From: Mesorhizobium sp. STM 4661
Lineage (GTDB): Bacteria > Pseudomonadota > Alphaproteobacteria > Rhizobiales > Rhizobiaceae
Direction: 5' to 3'
Assembly: GCF_000359125.1 (NCBI RefSeq)
Contig: NZ_CAAF010000021.1
Location: 1-64,000 of the forward strand
DNA length: 64,000 bases
Shown here one piece after another: positions 1 through 8,122 of this stretch. A model generated the notes under the pieces. The model saw nothing but the letters and a program-made list of their open reading frames with translations. It did no database searches and was not told where the DNA came from. A program made the translations under genes and the position numbers. Position 1 is the first letter of the stretch. Each line of letters opens with the position of its first letter.

Positions 1-268
1 TGACCGAGGCGCTGATCTTGACCGAGGGCTGGCCGTTCTCGGGGATCAGGCGGAACAGAACGGTTTCGGCCTCGCCCGCCGCCGCTGGCTGAATGGAAAT
101 GCTGGAGCGCAGCCGGCCCTCGCGATCGACGATCTCGAGTCCGCTGCCGCGCAGGATGCCCGAGCCGTCCTGTGCCTTCGTCGGCAGAACCTGCGACAGC
201 CCTATCCCCGCGAGCAAAACCAGATTGACCGCAGTCAATGCGCCAAGAACCGCTTCACGCCCCATCAT
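1..268 (-). CDS. hypothetical exported or membrane-anchored protein (C-terminus cut by window edge)
   Basis: A minus-strand frame opens at ATG 268 (a second ATG lies at 265) with GGGAGGA a few bases upstream and stays open to the window edge, so about 89 codons are visible. The first 30 residues contain one hydrophobic stretch (LTAVNLVLLAGIGL), which fits an uncleaved anchor or a signal peptide. The rest is hydrophilic. I recognise no family. It may form a unit with the ArsR gene upstream on the same strand, about 45 bases away. The real C-terminus lies outside the window. Confidence 0.6.
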   Translation of the reverse strand, partial: MMGREAVLGALTAVNLVLLAGIGLSQVLPTKAQDGSGILRGSGLEIVDREGRLRSSISIQPAAAGEAETVLFRLIPENGQPSVKISASV

Positions 269-313
269 CGTTCCTCCCGTCTTGAAACCGATTGGCGCCG
301 CCTTCGTGGGACT

Positions 314-601
314 TCAGCTCCCGGGCGAGCCAAGCTCTCCTGCATCCCAGAACTGGTCGAGCCATAGGTTGAGCCGCAGGAAGCCGGCATTGCTGACGGT
401 ATAGACGCGCCTTGTGCCTTCGGCCTTGGCGTTGACCAGTCCGGCCTCGAGCAGCACCTTCAGATGCTGCGAAACCGCCGGGCGCGAAACCGGCAAGCCG
501 GCGGCCAGTTCGTTGACGGTCTTCGGGCCGCGCCGGAGCTCTTCCAAGAGATAGCGCCGGTTGGGATCGGCAATCGCCATGAAGGCGTCGGAAAACATCA
601 T
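314..601 (-). CDS. ArsR-family winged-helix transcriptional regulator
   Basis: 95 residues, a normal length for a minimal ArsR/SmtB repressor. The winged helix covers most of the protein: a first helix with ADPNRRYLLEEL, a recognition segment VSRPAVSQHLKVLLEAGLV and a wing with RRVYTVS. There is no CxC metal-binding pair on the usual helix, so a metal sensor is unlikely. It resembles the metal-independent ArsR proteins that control neighbouring genes. The start at 601 is followed directly by a second ATG, so the first codon is uncertain by one residue. Target genes may be the exported protein downstream or the MFS gene upstream; this is inference. Confidence 0.85.
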   Translation of the reverse strand: MMFSDAFMAIADPNRRYLLEELRRGPKTVNELAAGLPVSRPAVSQHLKVLLEAGLVNAKAEGTRRVYTVSNAGFLRLNLWLDQFWDAGELGSPGS

Positions 602-632
602 GCTTTATTTGTGAGGCAAAGCCTTTCGAATC

Positions 633-1880
633 TCAACCGTCGGTTTCATCTTTTCTGCGCGGGTCGAGTCGCAGCGCCTCCGGCGTGAGCGAGCGGTCGG
701 CCGGCTGTGTCGTGAAGGCGTCGCGGTTTTCGATCGGCACCGGCGCGCGGCGGCTGATGCGCAGCAGCGTGTAACCAGCCAGGCAAAGATGCGCGAGCGC
801 GGTCGCCAGGAACATGCCTTCGGGACGCATCCAGCCCATCAGGCCGGCGGCAAGCATCGGTCCGATCATCGTGCCGAAGCCATAGAGCAGCAGCAGGCCG
901 CCCGATACTTTGACGAAATCCTCCGAGCGCGCATGGTCGTTGGCATGCGCCACGGCGATCGAATAGAGCGTGTAGGCGAAGGCGCCGTAGGCGGCTGTGC
1001 AGACAATGACGAAGACGCCGGATCGCGGTTCGAACAGGAAGATGGCGATGGCGAACAGCGCCGCTCCGAAGGCAGCGCCGGCAAGCACGAAGCGGCGGTC
1101 CGTCTTGTCGGAGAGGCGCCCGGCCGGAAGCTGCATGGCGGCGCCGGCAACGACCACAAGGCTCATCATCAGCGCGATCTCGGCGGTGGAAATGCCGATG
1201 CGGGCGCCATAGACGGCACCGAGCGTGCCCCAGGCGCCGTTGGCGATGCCGATCAAGAGGCAGGCGATCGCCGACACCGGCGAATTGGCATAGAGGCTCT
1301 TGACGTCGAGCTTGACGTCCTGCAGCGGCTTGGGGAGCGAAGCCGTCGAGACCGCGGTCGGGATCAGCGACAGGCAGAACAGGATGCCGGTGATCATGAA
1401 CAATGAGGCCGATTTCACGTCGCCGCCGGCAACGATCATCTGGCCGCCCATGATCGAGGCATAGGTGACCATCATGTAGAGGCCGAAGACGGTGCCGCGG
1501 TTCTCATTGGTGGCCTTCTCGTTCAGCCAGCTTTCGATGACCATGAAGGCGCCGGCCATGGTGAAGCCGGTGAAGGCGCGCAGCAGGATCCAGGTATATT
1601 CATCGATGATCAGGCCGGTCAGCAGCGCGACGATCGCTCCCGACGCGGCAAAGGCGCCGAAAGCCCTGACATGGCCGGCGCGGCGCACGATGCGCGGGGC
1701 AAAGAAGCAGCCGGTGACGAAGCCGCCGGCCCAGGCCGTGCCCATCAGGCCGAGCGAAGCGGTCGAGAACCCTTCCAGCTGGCCGCGCAACGGCAGCAGC
1801 AGGCCGTGCAGCCCGGACGCCGCCAGCAGGAAAGCAGTGCCGCGAAGCAGCGAGAGGATCGGTCTGTATGTTGCGAACAT
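633..1880 (-). CDS. MFS transporter
   Basis: 415 residues with about 12 hydrophobic segments, typical of the major facilitator superfamily. The N-terminal half has the loop GxxxxR-like element after TM2 (FFAPRIVRRAGHVR) and the segment IESWLNEKATNENRGTVFGLYM, which is characteristic of the YcaD-like subgroup of MFS exporters. The C-terminal half repeats the motif as AGRLSDKTDRR. The last 35 residues are hydrophilic and probably cytoplasmic. The start at 1880 has GGATCAG upstream. Substrate unknown. It sits 31 bases upstream of the ArsR gene on the same strand, so the regulator may be cotranscribed. Confidence 0.88.
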   Translation of the reverse strand: MFATYRPILSLLRGTAFLLAASGLHGLLLPLRGQLEGFSTASLGLMGTAWAGGFVTGCFFAPRIVRRAGHVRAFGAFAASGAIVALLTGLIIDEYTWILLRAFTGFTMAGAFMVIESWLNEKATNENRGTVFGLYMMVTYASIMGGQMIVAGGDVKSASLFMITGILFCLSLIPTAVSTASLPKPLQDVKLDVKSLYANSPVSAIACLLIGIANGAWGTLGAVYGARIGISTAEIALMMSLVVVAGAAMQLPAGRLSDKTDRRFVLAGAAFGAALFAIAIFLFEPRSGVFVIVCTAAYGAFAYTLYSIAVAHANDHARSEDFVKVSGGLLLLYGFGTMIGPMLAAGLMGWMRPEGMFLATALAHLCLAGYTLLRISRRAPVPIENRDAFTTQPADRSLTPEALRLDPRRKDETDG

Positions 1881-1974
1881 TTGCTGATCCGGGCTGGAGC
1901 TTGGGTGCGGGGTCGGAAGACAATTGCTTTCAGGCTTTTCGGCGGCGCTTCCGCACCGAAACGATGCGCGGAAA

Positions 1975-2169
1975 CTATCCGCGGCGGAACAGCGCCTCGG
2001 CCGCCGACTTGGTGGTGCCCTTGGCCTTGAGTTCAGCCTCCAGCCGCGCGATCTCCTGGCGCAGGATGCCGATCCGCTCGGATAGTTCGTCGACCGAAAG
2101 CAGCGCTAGGTCCTGGCCGATCTCGTGCGGGCGCGCTTTCTTCTTGGGTTCGTCGTCGAAGATCGCCAT
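1975..2169 (-). CDS. DUF1192 domain-containing small protein
   Basis: 64 residues matching the DUF1192 pattern: an MAIFDDEPKKK start, a conserved core with HEIGQDLALLSVDELSERI, then a short coiled coil (LRQEIARLEAELKAK). The family is small and conserved in Hyphomicrobiales; its function is unknown. The start at 2169 has GGAGGAGCG upstream. It is transcribed divergently from the quinone oxidoreductase gene at 2305. Confidence 0.88.
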   Translation of the reverse strand: MAIFDDEPKKKARPHEIGQDLALLSVDELSERIGILRQEIARLEAELKAKGTTKSAAEALFRRG

Positions 2170-2304
2170 CGTCGCTCCTCCCTGGTGAGGTGAATTGCGG
2201 GTTCGCTACATCAGTTTGGCCATTTGCCTGATTTGGCAATCAGCATACATAGGGCAGGGGTGCTGATGCAAACAGCCGGCAATTAGACCGGCACGGGACA
2301 GTTC

Positions 2305-3315
2305 ATGGCGAGCGCACAGAAAATTCCGGCGAGGATGACGGCCATTGCAATCTCCGAACCCGGCGGGCCGCGGGTGCTGAAACCCGAAACACGCGATGTG
2401 CCATTGCCCGGCCCCGGCGAAATCCTGATCCGGGTGCGCGCCGCCGGCGTCAACCGGCCGGATGTGCAGCAGCGCAAGGGCGCCTATCCGCCGCCGCCCG
2501 GCGCGTCCGACCTGCCCGGTCTGGAGGCAGCAGGCGAAGTGGCGGCCCTTGGCGACGAGATATCGCGCTGGCGCGTCGGCGACCGGGTCTGCGCGCTGAC
2601 GCCGGGCGGCGGCTATGCCGAATATGTCAAGGTTCATGCCGGCAGCGTGCTGCCGCTGCCGGCCGGCTTTACCCATACCGAAGCGGCGGCGGTGCCTGAA
2701 AACTACTTCACCGTCTGGCACAATGTGTTCGAGCGCGGGGGCTTGAAGAAAGGCGAGACGCTGCTTGTCCACGGCGGCTCGTCGGGCATCGGCACCACCG
2801 CGATCCAGCTTGCCTCGGCCTTCGGCGCCTACGTCGTCACCACCGCCGGAGCCAAGGAGAAATGCGACGCCTGCCTGAAGCTTGGCGCCGACCGGGCGAT
2901 CAATTACCGCGAGGAGGATTTCGTCGCGGCGGTCAAGGAGGCGACCGGGGGCAAGGGCGCCAACGTCATCCTCGACATGGTCGGCGGCGACTATGTGGCA
3001 CGCAACTACGAGGCTGCGGCGATGGAAGGCCGCATTGTCCAGATCGCCACGCAGGGCGGGGCGGTGGCCAGCGCCGATTTTTCGAAGATCATGGTCAAGC
3101 GGCTCGTCCACACCGGCTCGACGCTCAGGCCGCGCACCATCGAGTTCAAGGCGGCAATCGCCGCCGCGCTGGAGGCCCAGGTGTGGCCGTTGCTCGGCAC
3201 GCGCAAGGTGGCGCCCGTCATGGACATGATCTTCCCGCTCAAGGAGGCGTGGCGGGCGCATGAGCGAATGGAAGACGGCGAGCATATCGGCAAGATCGTG
3301 CTCGACGTCGGCTGA
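2305..3315 (+). CDS. NAD(P)H-quinone oxidoreductase, zinc-independent MDR family (PIG3-like)
   Basis: 336 residues of the medium-chain dehydrogenase/reductase superfamily. An N-terminal GroES-like domain (about 30-130, GEILIRVRAAGVNRPDVQQR) is followed by a Rossmann domain with the NADPH-binding stretch LVHGGSSGIGTTAIQLA at about 150. Structural and catalytic zinc ligands are absent, which is typical of quinone oxidoreductases. The protein should reduce quinones one or two electrons at a time in the cytoplasm. ATG 2305 has GGGACAG upstream. A second candidate, ATG 2338 after GGCGAGG, would start at MTAIAISEPGG, where many homologues begin. Confidence 0.88.
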   Translation: MASAQKIPARMTAIAISEPGGPRVLKPETRDVPLPGPGEILIRVRAAGVNRPDVQQRKGAYPPPPGASDLPGLEAAGEVAALGDEISRWRVGDRVCALTPGGGYAEYVKVHAGSVLPLPAGFTHTEAAAVPENYFTVWHNVFERGGLKKGETLLVHGGSSGIGTTAIQLASAFGAYVVTTAGAKEKCDACLKLGADRAINYREEDFVAAVKEATGGKGANVILDMVGGDYVARNYEAAAMEGRIVQIATQGGAVASADFSKIMVKRLVHTGSTLRPRTIEFKAAIAAALEAQVWPLLGTRKVAPVMDMIFPLKEAWRAHERMEDGEHIGKIVLDVG

Positions 3316-3475
3316 CGCATCGGAACAAGCCGCGCGCCAACAAGCTGAACAAAAGCTTAATGGTGCAATGCAACAATTGCATTGCGGCCATGCAAAAGCG
3401 TCTGTTCAATTCCTGGGCAGCGATGCCTATTTGAGTGGCATCGAAACGAATGATCCAACCAAATGGAGGACTGCC

Positions 3476-3616
3476 ATGAACCCGATCCGCGCTTTCCGTA
3501 ACTGGCGCATGTACAATGAGACCGTGCGTGAGCTGAACAAGCTCAACGCCCGTCAGCTCAACGATCTCGGCATCAACCGTGCCGACATCGAGAGAATCGC
3601 CCGCCAGGCGATTTGA
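3476..3616 (+). CDS. DUF1127 micro-protein
   Basis: 46 residues. The C-terminal half carries the DUF1127 core (LNKLNARQLNDLGINRADI), preceded by a basic, Arg-rich helix. An excellent ribosome binding site (TGGAGG, 6 bases upstream) fixes the start at 3476. Members of this family in Agrobacterium and Rhodobacter affect RNA turnover and phosphate or stress responses, so an RNA-linked regulatory role is possible but unproven here. The gene stands alone and is followed by hairpins at 3622-3652 and 3700-3727. Confidence 0.88.
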   Translation: MNPIRAFRNWRMYNETVRELNKLNARQLNDLGINRADIERIARQAI

Positions 3617-3699
3617 TTTCGGGCAGGTCCGACGGAAAAGGCCGGACCTGCCGAAAAAGCCAGAGCCGCCGCTGACAGTTTTTCGTCGCCGGTTCCGAG

Positions 3700-3729
3700 C
3701 CCGCTGGACGCAAGTCCGGCGGGTTTTGT
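3700..3729 (+). terminator. rho-independent terminator after DUF1127 gene
   Basis: A 9-bp stem (CCCGCTGGA with TCCGGCGGG, one G-T pair) with a 6-base loop is followed by TTTTGT. A second, stronger hairpin without a T run lies just upstream at 3622-3652 (GGCAGGTCCG with CGGACCTGCC) and may stabilise the 3' end of the short mRNA. Confidence 0.75.
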
Positions 3730-3876
3730 CATTTGGTGGCAGCCGACTGAGCGCGTCGGCAATCAGTGGTTGACCCCAGTTTTCAGCATGGCATTTTGGT
3801 CGCGCGGGAATCGGTCAGTTGTGGGAGCGATCCGGGCCGGCAATGCATTAACTGCGAAAAAGGCTCCACGCATTCC

Positions 3877-4959
3877 ATGTTCGATCATCTTACGGACAAG
3901 ATCTACGAAGCCGCCTTCGTCCCGGATCTTTGGCCGGACGTGCTGGAGGAGATCGATGCGGTCTCGGCCTCGGTGGCGGGCGCCGTGTTTCTGTTCGCCG
4001 ACGAGCAGCCCGTGCGCGGCAAGTCGGTCGAGCCTCTGCAAGACTTGCTCGGCGAATTCCTGACGAGCGACACATTGCAGTTTTCGACGGTGGTCTCGCG
4101 CATGTGCGCGGTGCAGCCGGCAAGCTTCGTCGATGTCGAAAGCTTTTTGACGGCCGACGAAATCGCGAGCGATCCTATCCGCATACGCTTGCGCGCTTTC
4201 GGCATTGGCGCACACACCTGCACCGCCATACCGATGCCCAGCGGCGAGCTTGCGATCTTCGTGTTTCAGCGACGGCTTGGCGAAGGCGCCTACGATCAAA
4301 AGGGCCTTGATGTACTGGACGGCCTCAGGCCGGCGCTGGCGCGTGCCAGCCTGATCGCCGGGCGCCTTGGCCTCGAACGTGCCGAGGGAACGGTTGCCGC
4401 CATGACGGCCATGGGGCTGCCGGCGGCCATCCTTTCATCGAAGGGGCGCGTGCTCGCCTCCAATGCGATGCTTGAAGCCATGTCCTCGCTGTTCCTGCCT
4501 GTCGCCTTTGGCGGCATGGCGATTGGCGACGCGCAAGCCAACCGGCTGTTTCAGCAGGCCATCATCGCCGGGCGCAGCGAGACCGAGCCATCGGTTCGTT
4601 CCATACCCGTGCCCGCAAGCGAAAACCGACCGCCGATGATCGTCCATGTCCTGCCGCTGCGCCGCGCGGCGCACGAGATCTTCTCGGGCGCGGACATATT
4701 GCTTGCGGCAACGGCAGTGAGCGCCAGCTCAGTCGTGCCTTCGCCGAACCTGCTTGCCGGATTGTTCGATCTGACGCCGGCCGAGGCGCGGTTGGCTTCG
4801 GCGCTCTCGCAAGGGCAGCCTTTGAAGGATGCGGCGGCCAGTTCCAACATTACGGTGAAGACCGGCCGGACATATCTCGAACGAATCTTCGCCAAGACCG
4901 GAACCCGCCAGCAAAGCCAGCTCGTGGCGTTGCTTAAAAGCGTCGACTCTTTTCGATGA
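3877..4959 (+). CDS. LuxR-type helix-turn-helix transcriptional regulator
   Basis: 360 residues from ATG 3877. An earlier ATG at 3766 would add 37 residues without family-like character, so the later start is preferred, although its ribosome binding site is weak. The C-terminal 65 residues form a LuxR/GerE-type HTH (LTPAEARLASALSQGQ at the first helix, VKTGRTYLERIFAKTGTRQQSQLV over the recognition helix). The N-terminal ~290 residues show no motif I can name; they probably form a PAS/GAF-like sensory region. Such stand-alone regulators are common in Mesorhizobium. Target unknown. Confidence 0.8.
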   Translation: MFDHLTDKIYEAAFVPDLWPDVLEEIDAVSASVAGAVFLFADEQPVRGKSVEPLQDLLGEFLTSDTLQFSTVVSRMCAVQPASFVDVESFLTADEIASDPIRIRLRAFGIGAHTCTAIPMPSGELAIFVFQRRLGEGAYDQKGLDVLDGLRPALARASLIAGRLGLERAEGTVAAMTAMGLPAAILSSKGRVLASNAMLEAMSSLFLPVAFGGMAIGDAQANRLFQQAIIAGRSETEPSVRSIPVPASENRPPMIVHVLPLRRAAHEIFSGADILLAATAVSASSVVPSPNLLAGLFDLTPAEARLASALSQGQPLKDAAASSNITVKTGRTYLERIFAKTGTRQQSQLVALLKSVDSFR

Positions 4960-5110
4960 CGACGATGCCCGCCTTGAGGCCATGGCGCTTGCTCGAATGA
5001 CGTTGCGAAATGGCAAGAGAGCGGTTATACAGGCCGCGAATTTCCCATTTTGGTGGCACTAAAACCACCGCCCGCGCGGGAACGCGGGCGAACGAGAAGG
5101 ATATTTCATA

Positions 5111-5809
5111 ATGGCCAATACGCTGCTGATGCCCAAGGCGACCGCCGTCTGGCTGGTCGACAACACCGCGCTGTCCTTCGAACAGATCGCGCAGTTCTGC
5201 GGGCTGCATCCGCTCGAGGTCAAGGCGATCGCCGACGGCGAATCGGCGCAAGGCATCAAGGGCATGGACCCGATCATGACCGGCCAGCTGACGCGAGACG
5301 AGATCGCGCGCGCCGAGAAGGAACCGAACCATCGGCTGAAGCTGTCCGACCCCAAGGTGCGGGTGCCGGAATCCAAGCGCAAGGGTCCGCGCTATACGCC
5401 GCTGTCGAAGCGCCAGGACCGACCTAATGCCATCCTGTGGCTGGTGCGCAACCATCCCGAGCTGAAGGACGCGCAGATCGCGCGCCTCGTCGGCACCACC
5501 AAGTCGACGATCGACCAGATCCGCGACAGGAAGCACTGGAACTCGGCCAATTTGCAGCCGATGGACCCTGTGACTCTGGGCCTGGCCTCGCAGATCGACC
5601 TCGACATGGAAGTCAACCGCGCCTCGCGTGGCCGCGAGCAGGCACAGCCGGCCGGCGACACGCTGCTGCCGGCGGCGTTGACCGAACGGCTGGTGCCGGC
5701 ACCGGAGAAGCCGAAGGACGAGGATGCCGAACTCGACGCCAGCGCCGTCTTCGCCAAGCTTTCGGCGCTTAAGTCGAAGGACAAGGACGAGGAAGCGGAC
5801 AAAGAGTAA
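5111..5809 (+). CDS. trcR: cell cycle transcriptional regulator TrcR (DUF1013)
   Basis: 232 residues matching the alphaproteobacterial DUF1013/TrcR family: a conserved start (MANTLLMPKATAVWLVDN), a first HTH-like segment (LSFEQIAQFCGLHPLEVKAI) and a second one (DAQIARLVGTTKSTIDQIRD) followed by RKHWNSANLQPMDPVTLGL. The last 60 residues are acidic and probably disordered. TrcR in Caulobacter is an RNA-polymerase-associated regulator of cell-cycle genes. GAGAAGGA lies upstream of the start at 5111. A strong terminator follows at 5848. Confidence 0.93.
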   Translation: MANTLLMPKATAVWLVDNTALSFEQIAQFCGLHPLEVKAIADGESAQGIKGMDPIMTGQLTRDEIARAEKEPNHRLKLSDPKVRVPESKRKGPRYTPLSKRQDRPNAILWLVRNHPELKDAQIARLVGTTKSTIDQIRDRKHWNSANLQPMDPVTLGLASQIDLDMEVNRASRGREQAQPAGDTLLPAALTERLVPAPEKPKDEDAELDASAVFAKLSALKSKDKDEEADKE

Positions 5810-5847
5810 GCCGATGTCCGTCGCGGTTACCGGCCCGCAGCTCTCAA

Positions 5848-5880
5848 GAAAAAAAGCCCGCTCCGAGCGGGCTTTTTTCT
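5848..5880. terminator. bidirectional rho-independent terminator
   Basis: The stem AAGCCCGCTC with GAGCGGGCTT is flanked by A7 on one side and T6 on the other, so it can terminate trcR (plus) and the convergent WYL regulator (minus). Confidence 0.92.
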
Positions 5881-5885
5881 TGGTA

Positions 5886-6605
5886 TCAGGTTCGCCCGGC
5901 GCGGTCACGCGACATGCCGTAATCCTCGCTGCGTTCCACCGCGCGATAGAAATCGGCGAGCTGCTTGCCGCGCTCCGGCTTGAAGACGCGGCCGGCAATC
6001 ACCACCGAGGCGATGCGGTCGATGCGGAAGGCGCGGAAATCGTCGCGCATCTCGCACCAGGCGACCAGCGTCCACACCTTGCCCCAGAACCACAGGCCCA
6101 ACGGCCGGATGTCGCGCGCGGTGCCGCGGCCGGCCTCGTCGGAATAGTCGATGGTCAGCACCTGGCGTTTTTCCACGGCGCGTTCGATCAGGTCGATCGC
6201 CTCGCGAGCGGCATCGCTCACCACCCACATCGGTGTGTGGATCTCGGTGCGGGCGATGCGATCCTTTTCGGCGTCGGGCAGCACGGCGCCGATCTTGACC
6301 AGCGCCTCGTCGGCGGCGCGCGCCATGGCGGCGCCGCCAAAGGCCCGCACCATGCGGGCGCCGGCGACCAGCGCGACGATCTCGTCACGCGTGAACATCA
6401 GCGGCGGAAGGTCGAAGCCCTCCCTCATCATGTAGCCAACGCCCGCCTCGCCGTCGATCGGCACCCCGGTCGACTGCAGGTCGGCGATGTCGCGGTAGAT
6501 GGTTCGCTCGGAAACTTCGAGCCACGTACCCAGCTTCTGGGCGGTGACCAGACGGCCACCGCGCAGATGCTGCACGATCTGGAAGAGCCTGTCGGCGCGG
6601 CGCAT
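5886..6605 (-). CDS. YafY-type HTH/WYL-domain transcriptional regulator
   Basis: 239 residues. An N-terminal HTH_11 winged helix (MRRADRLFQIVQHLRGGRLV, then LEVSERTIYRDIADLQSTG) is followed by a WYL domain (about 140-220) with the usual LGLWFWGKVWTLVAWCEMR and FRAFRIDRI. WYL domains bind ligands or nucleic acid and switch the regulator. The start is set at 6605, where GAGGGA lies 8 bases upstream. The frame stays open for 38 more codons, but these would be encoded by the dispersed repeats at 6634-6736 and are not gene-like. Confidence 0.87.
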   Translation of the reverse strand: MRRADRLFQIVQHLRGGRLVTAQKLGTWLEVSERTIYRDIADLQSTGVPIDGEAGVGYMMREGFDLPPLMFTRDEIVALVAGARMVRAFGGAAMARAADEALVKIGAVLPDAEKDRIARTEIHTPMWVVSDAAREAIDLIERAVEKRQVLTIDYSDEAGRGTARDIRPLGLWFWGKVWTLVAWCEMRDDFRAFRIDRIASVVIAGRVFKPERGKQLADFYRAVERSEDYGMSRDRAGRT

Positions 6606-6633
6606 CGTATGGTCCCTCGGCGTTATCTCTATC

Positions 6634-6677
6634 CATGTCGTTGCCCCAAAACCGGTTCCGACTTTTGGGCGGCATGG
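6634..6677. repeat. dispersed palindromic repeat, copy A
   Basis: About 44 bases: CATGTCG, then CCCCAAAACCGGTTCC, then a TTTTGGG arm and GGCATGG. The outer arms and the inner CCCAAAA/TTTTGGG pair make a hairpin. The same family recurs next door (6688) and near 55543. Confidence 0.75.
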
Positions 6678-6687
6678 CATTGTCTTT

Positions 6688-6736
6688 ATGCATGTCGTGG
6701 TCCCAAAACCGGTTCCCACTTTTGGGCGACATGCAT
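6688..6736. repeat. dispersed palindromic repeat, copy B
   Basis: Near-identical to copy A but with perfect outer arms: ATGCATGTCG at one end and CGACATGCAT at the other, with CCCAAAACCGG and TTTTGGG inside. Its last base is the first base of the stop codon of the next gene (6736-7146, minus), so this copy may serve as that gene's 3' hairpin. Confidence 0.8.
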
Positions 6737-7146
6737 TATGGCTTCAGCCCTTCGCGCTTGCGCTGCGCGGCGACGAACTCCGCGCCAAAGGACAATTTCC
6801 TCGTTGTCGGCGTCTTCGCGTCGATCACTCGCCAGTACGGCGCGATGTCGCTCAGCGACATGCCGCGCTCAAGATCCTCATTGGCAGCCTCGGCCACGGT
6901 GCGCAGATGATAGCCGATGGTGACGGGACATGTCACTTCCGCACCGTGCTCGATGGCGAGCGCGCTGCGCAAGGCGCGGACATCCATCTCCACGCCTTCG
7001 GGAATCGAACGGATGAAATCATCGACCTGGCGTGCCGTCGGCACCAGCATCGACTGGCCTTCGACGACGTCCGCGACCGTGCGCGGCGACGGCTTGATGC
7101 CGTTGATGCCCGGTGTGTTCAGCCTGTCGTTCCAGCTCTTCACCAC
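6736..7146 (-). CDS. conserved hypothetical protein
   Basis: 136 residues without signal peptide or membrane segment. A C-terminal stretch (IAPYWRVIDAKTPTTRKLS, then FVAAQRKREGL) is faintly reminiscent of the DNA-binding domain of alkyltransferase-like (ATL/MGMT) proteins, which carry a PWxRVI element. The catalytic PCHR is absent, and the resemblance is too weak to assign function. It lies 15 bases downstream of the VOC gene at 7162-7527 on the same strand, so the two are probably cotranscribed. Confidence 0.65.
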   Translation of the reverse strand: MVKSWNDRLNTPGINGIKPSPRTVADVVEGQSMLVPTARQVDDFIRSIPEGVEMDVRALRSALAIEHGAEVTCPVTIGYHLRTVAEAANEDLERGMSLSDIAPYWRVIDAKTPTTRKLSFGAEFVAAQRKREGLKP

Positions 7147-7161
7147 GCGAATGTTCTCGTC

Positions 7162-7527
7162 CTAAACAAAAAGGCCGAAACTGTTGCCGTCAGGGTCGAG
7201 GCAATAGGCGAATGTGCCGGCCGGAATGGAGATCGCCGGCGAGACGACCTGGCCGCCATTCTGCGTCACCCGTTCCATGGCGTCCTCGATGGGCGCGGCC
7301 ACCGACAAATGGATGGTCGGGCCGGTTCCAGGCGCTGCCGGCTTTCCGGGATAGACGTGGCCCGATGCCATCCGATCCTGCGCACTGAACATGGCGATAG
7401 GGTTCGGGCCACTTTCCTCGAGCGCCAGATCATTCCCGAGCACCGACGCATAGAAGGCGCGGGCGCGCGCCATGTCGGTGACAGGAATCTCAAACCAGGC
7501 CGAGGCTTTTGCAGGAATGGAGGCCAT
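7162..7527 (-). CDS. VOC-family (glyoxalase/bleomycin-resistance fold) protein
   Basis: 121 residues from ATG 7527, which has AGGAGA 5 bases upstream; 12 further upstream in-frame codons are not needed. A single pair of beta-alpha-beta-beta-beta units is visible: AWFEIPVTDMARARAFYASVLG at the start of the first (read in two parts: AWFEIPVTDM, ARARAFYASV) and FAYCLDPDGNSFGLFV at the end of the second, where metal-ligand Glu would normally sit but Gly-Leu follows. Similar to PhnB/lactoylglutathione-lyase-like proteins of unknown substrate. Confidence 0.82.
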   Translation of the reverse strand: MASIPAKASAWFEIPVTDMARARAFYASVLGNDLALEESGPNPIAMFSAQDRMASGHVYPGKPAAPGTGPTIHLSVAAPIEDAMERVTQNGGQVVSPAISIPAGTFAYCLDPDGNSFGLFV

Positions 7528-7659
7528 ATCTTTCTCCTGAACTTGCTGCTTTATCGCACGCAACTCCTGACAACATACTGTCAGGAGCCTTCAGCAGCCC
7601 CCGCCACCTACATCTGGGGACTGCGGCGCCGGTATCCAGTCTCGGCCCGCAAAAACACC

Positions 7660-7827
7660 TCAGTTGTCGTTCCTGCGGCCGCTGGCGTACATGTCCGGCC
7701 AGCCAATGTCCTTGCGGATGCTCAGAGGCAACTCGTTCATGAACCGCTGGGTGCGGATCTCGTTGCGTATCGTCCGGATCTTGCCGACATAATGCTGCAC
7801 GCTGCGCAAAATCGTAAAACCGTTCAT
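7660..7827 (-). CDS. DUF1127-like micro-protein
   Basis: 55 residues, found by reading the minus strand directly. ATG 7827 has a near-perfect ribosome binding site (AGGAGG, 6 bases upstream). The C-terminal half carries LPLSIRKDIGWPDMYA, the typical DUF1127 ending; the N-terminal half is a basic helix with QHYVGKIRTIRNEIRTQR. It is the second DUF1127-type protein in the window and differs strongly from the one at 3476. A role in RNA-linked or stress regulation is inference from the family. Confidence 0.8.
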   Translation of the reverse strand: MNGFTILRSVQHYVGKIRTIRNEIRTQRFMNELPLSIRKDIGWPDMYASGRRNDN

Positions 7828-8122
7828 GGCTACCTCCTATGTTTTGATGGAGGCATCATCGCACACCCCTGCTGACAGCAGTCTGTCAGGAGGGTGCAGG
7901 GTCTCCAAAGGTCTTGCCACTCCCCGCTCATCGACGGGAGGCAAGGCAGCCCTTTGGGGCTTCCGATCGTGCCGGTCGGTGACGCTGATTGTTCACCGCA
8001 GGCATCAGCGAGAGGGACGTTCGTTCAGTCTGCGGCGACGGACTGTCGGCATTCGCGGACTTCAGCGGCGGGGCCGGGGTTCTGATATTGAGGGTGAGAG
8101 TTCAGAGATCAGGGAGACGACA

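Noticed and set aside
2206..3285. 359-codon minus-strand open frame
   Set aside because: Antisense to the quinone oxidoreductase gene, with low-complexity Arg/Gly/Ala composition.
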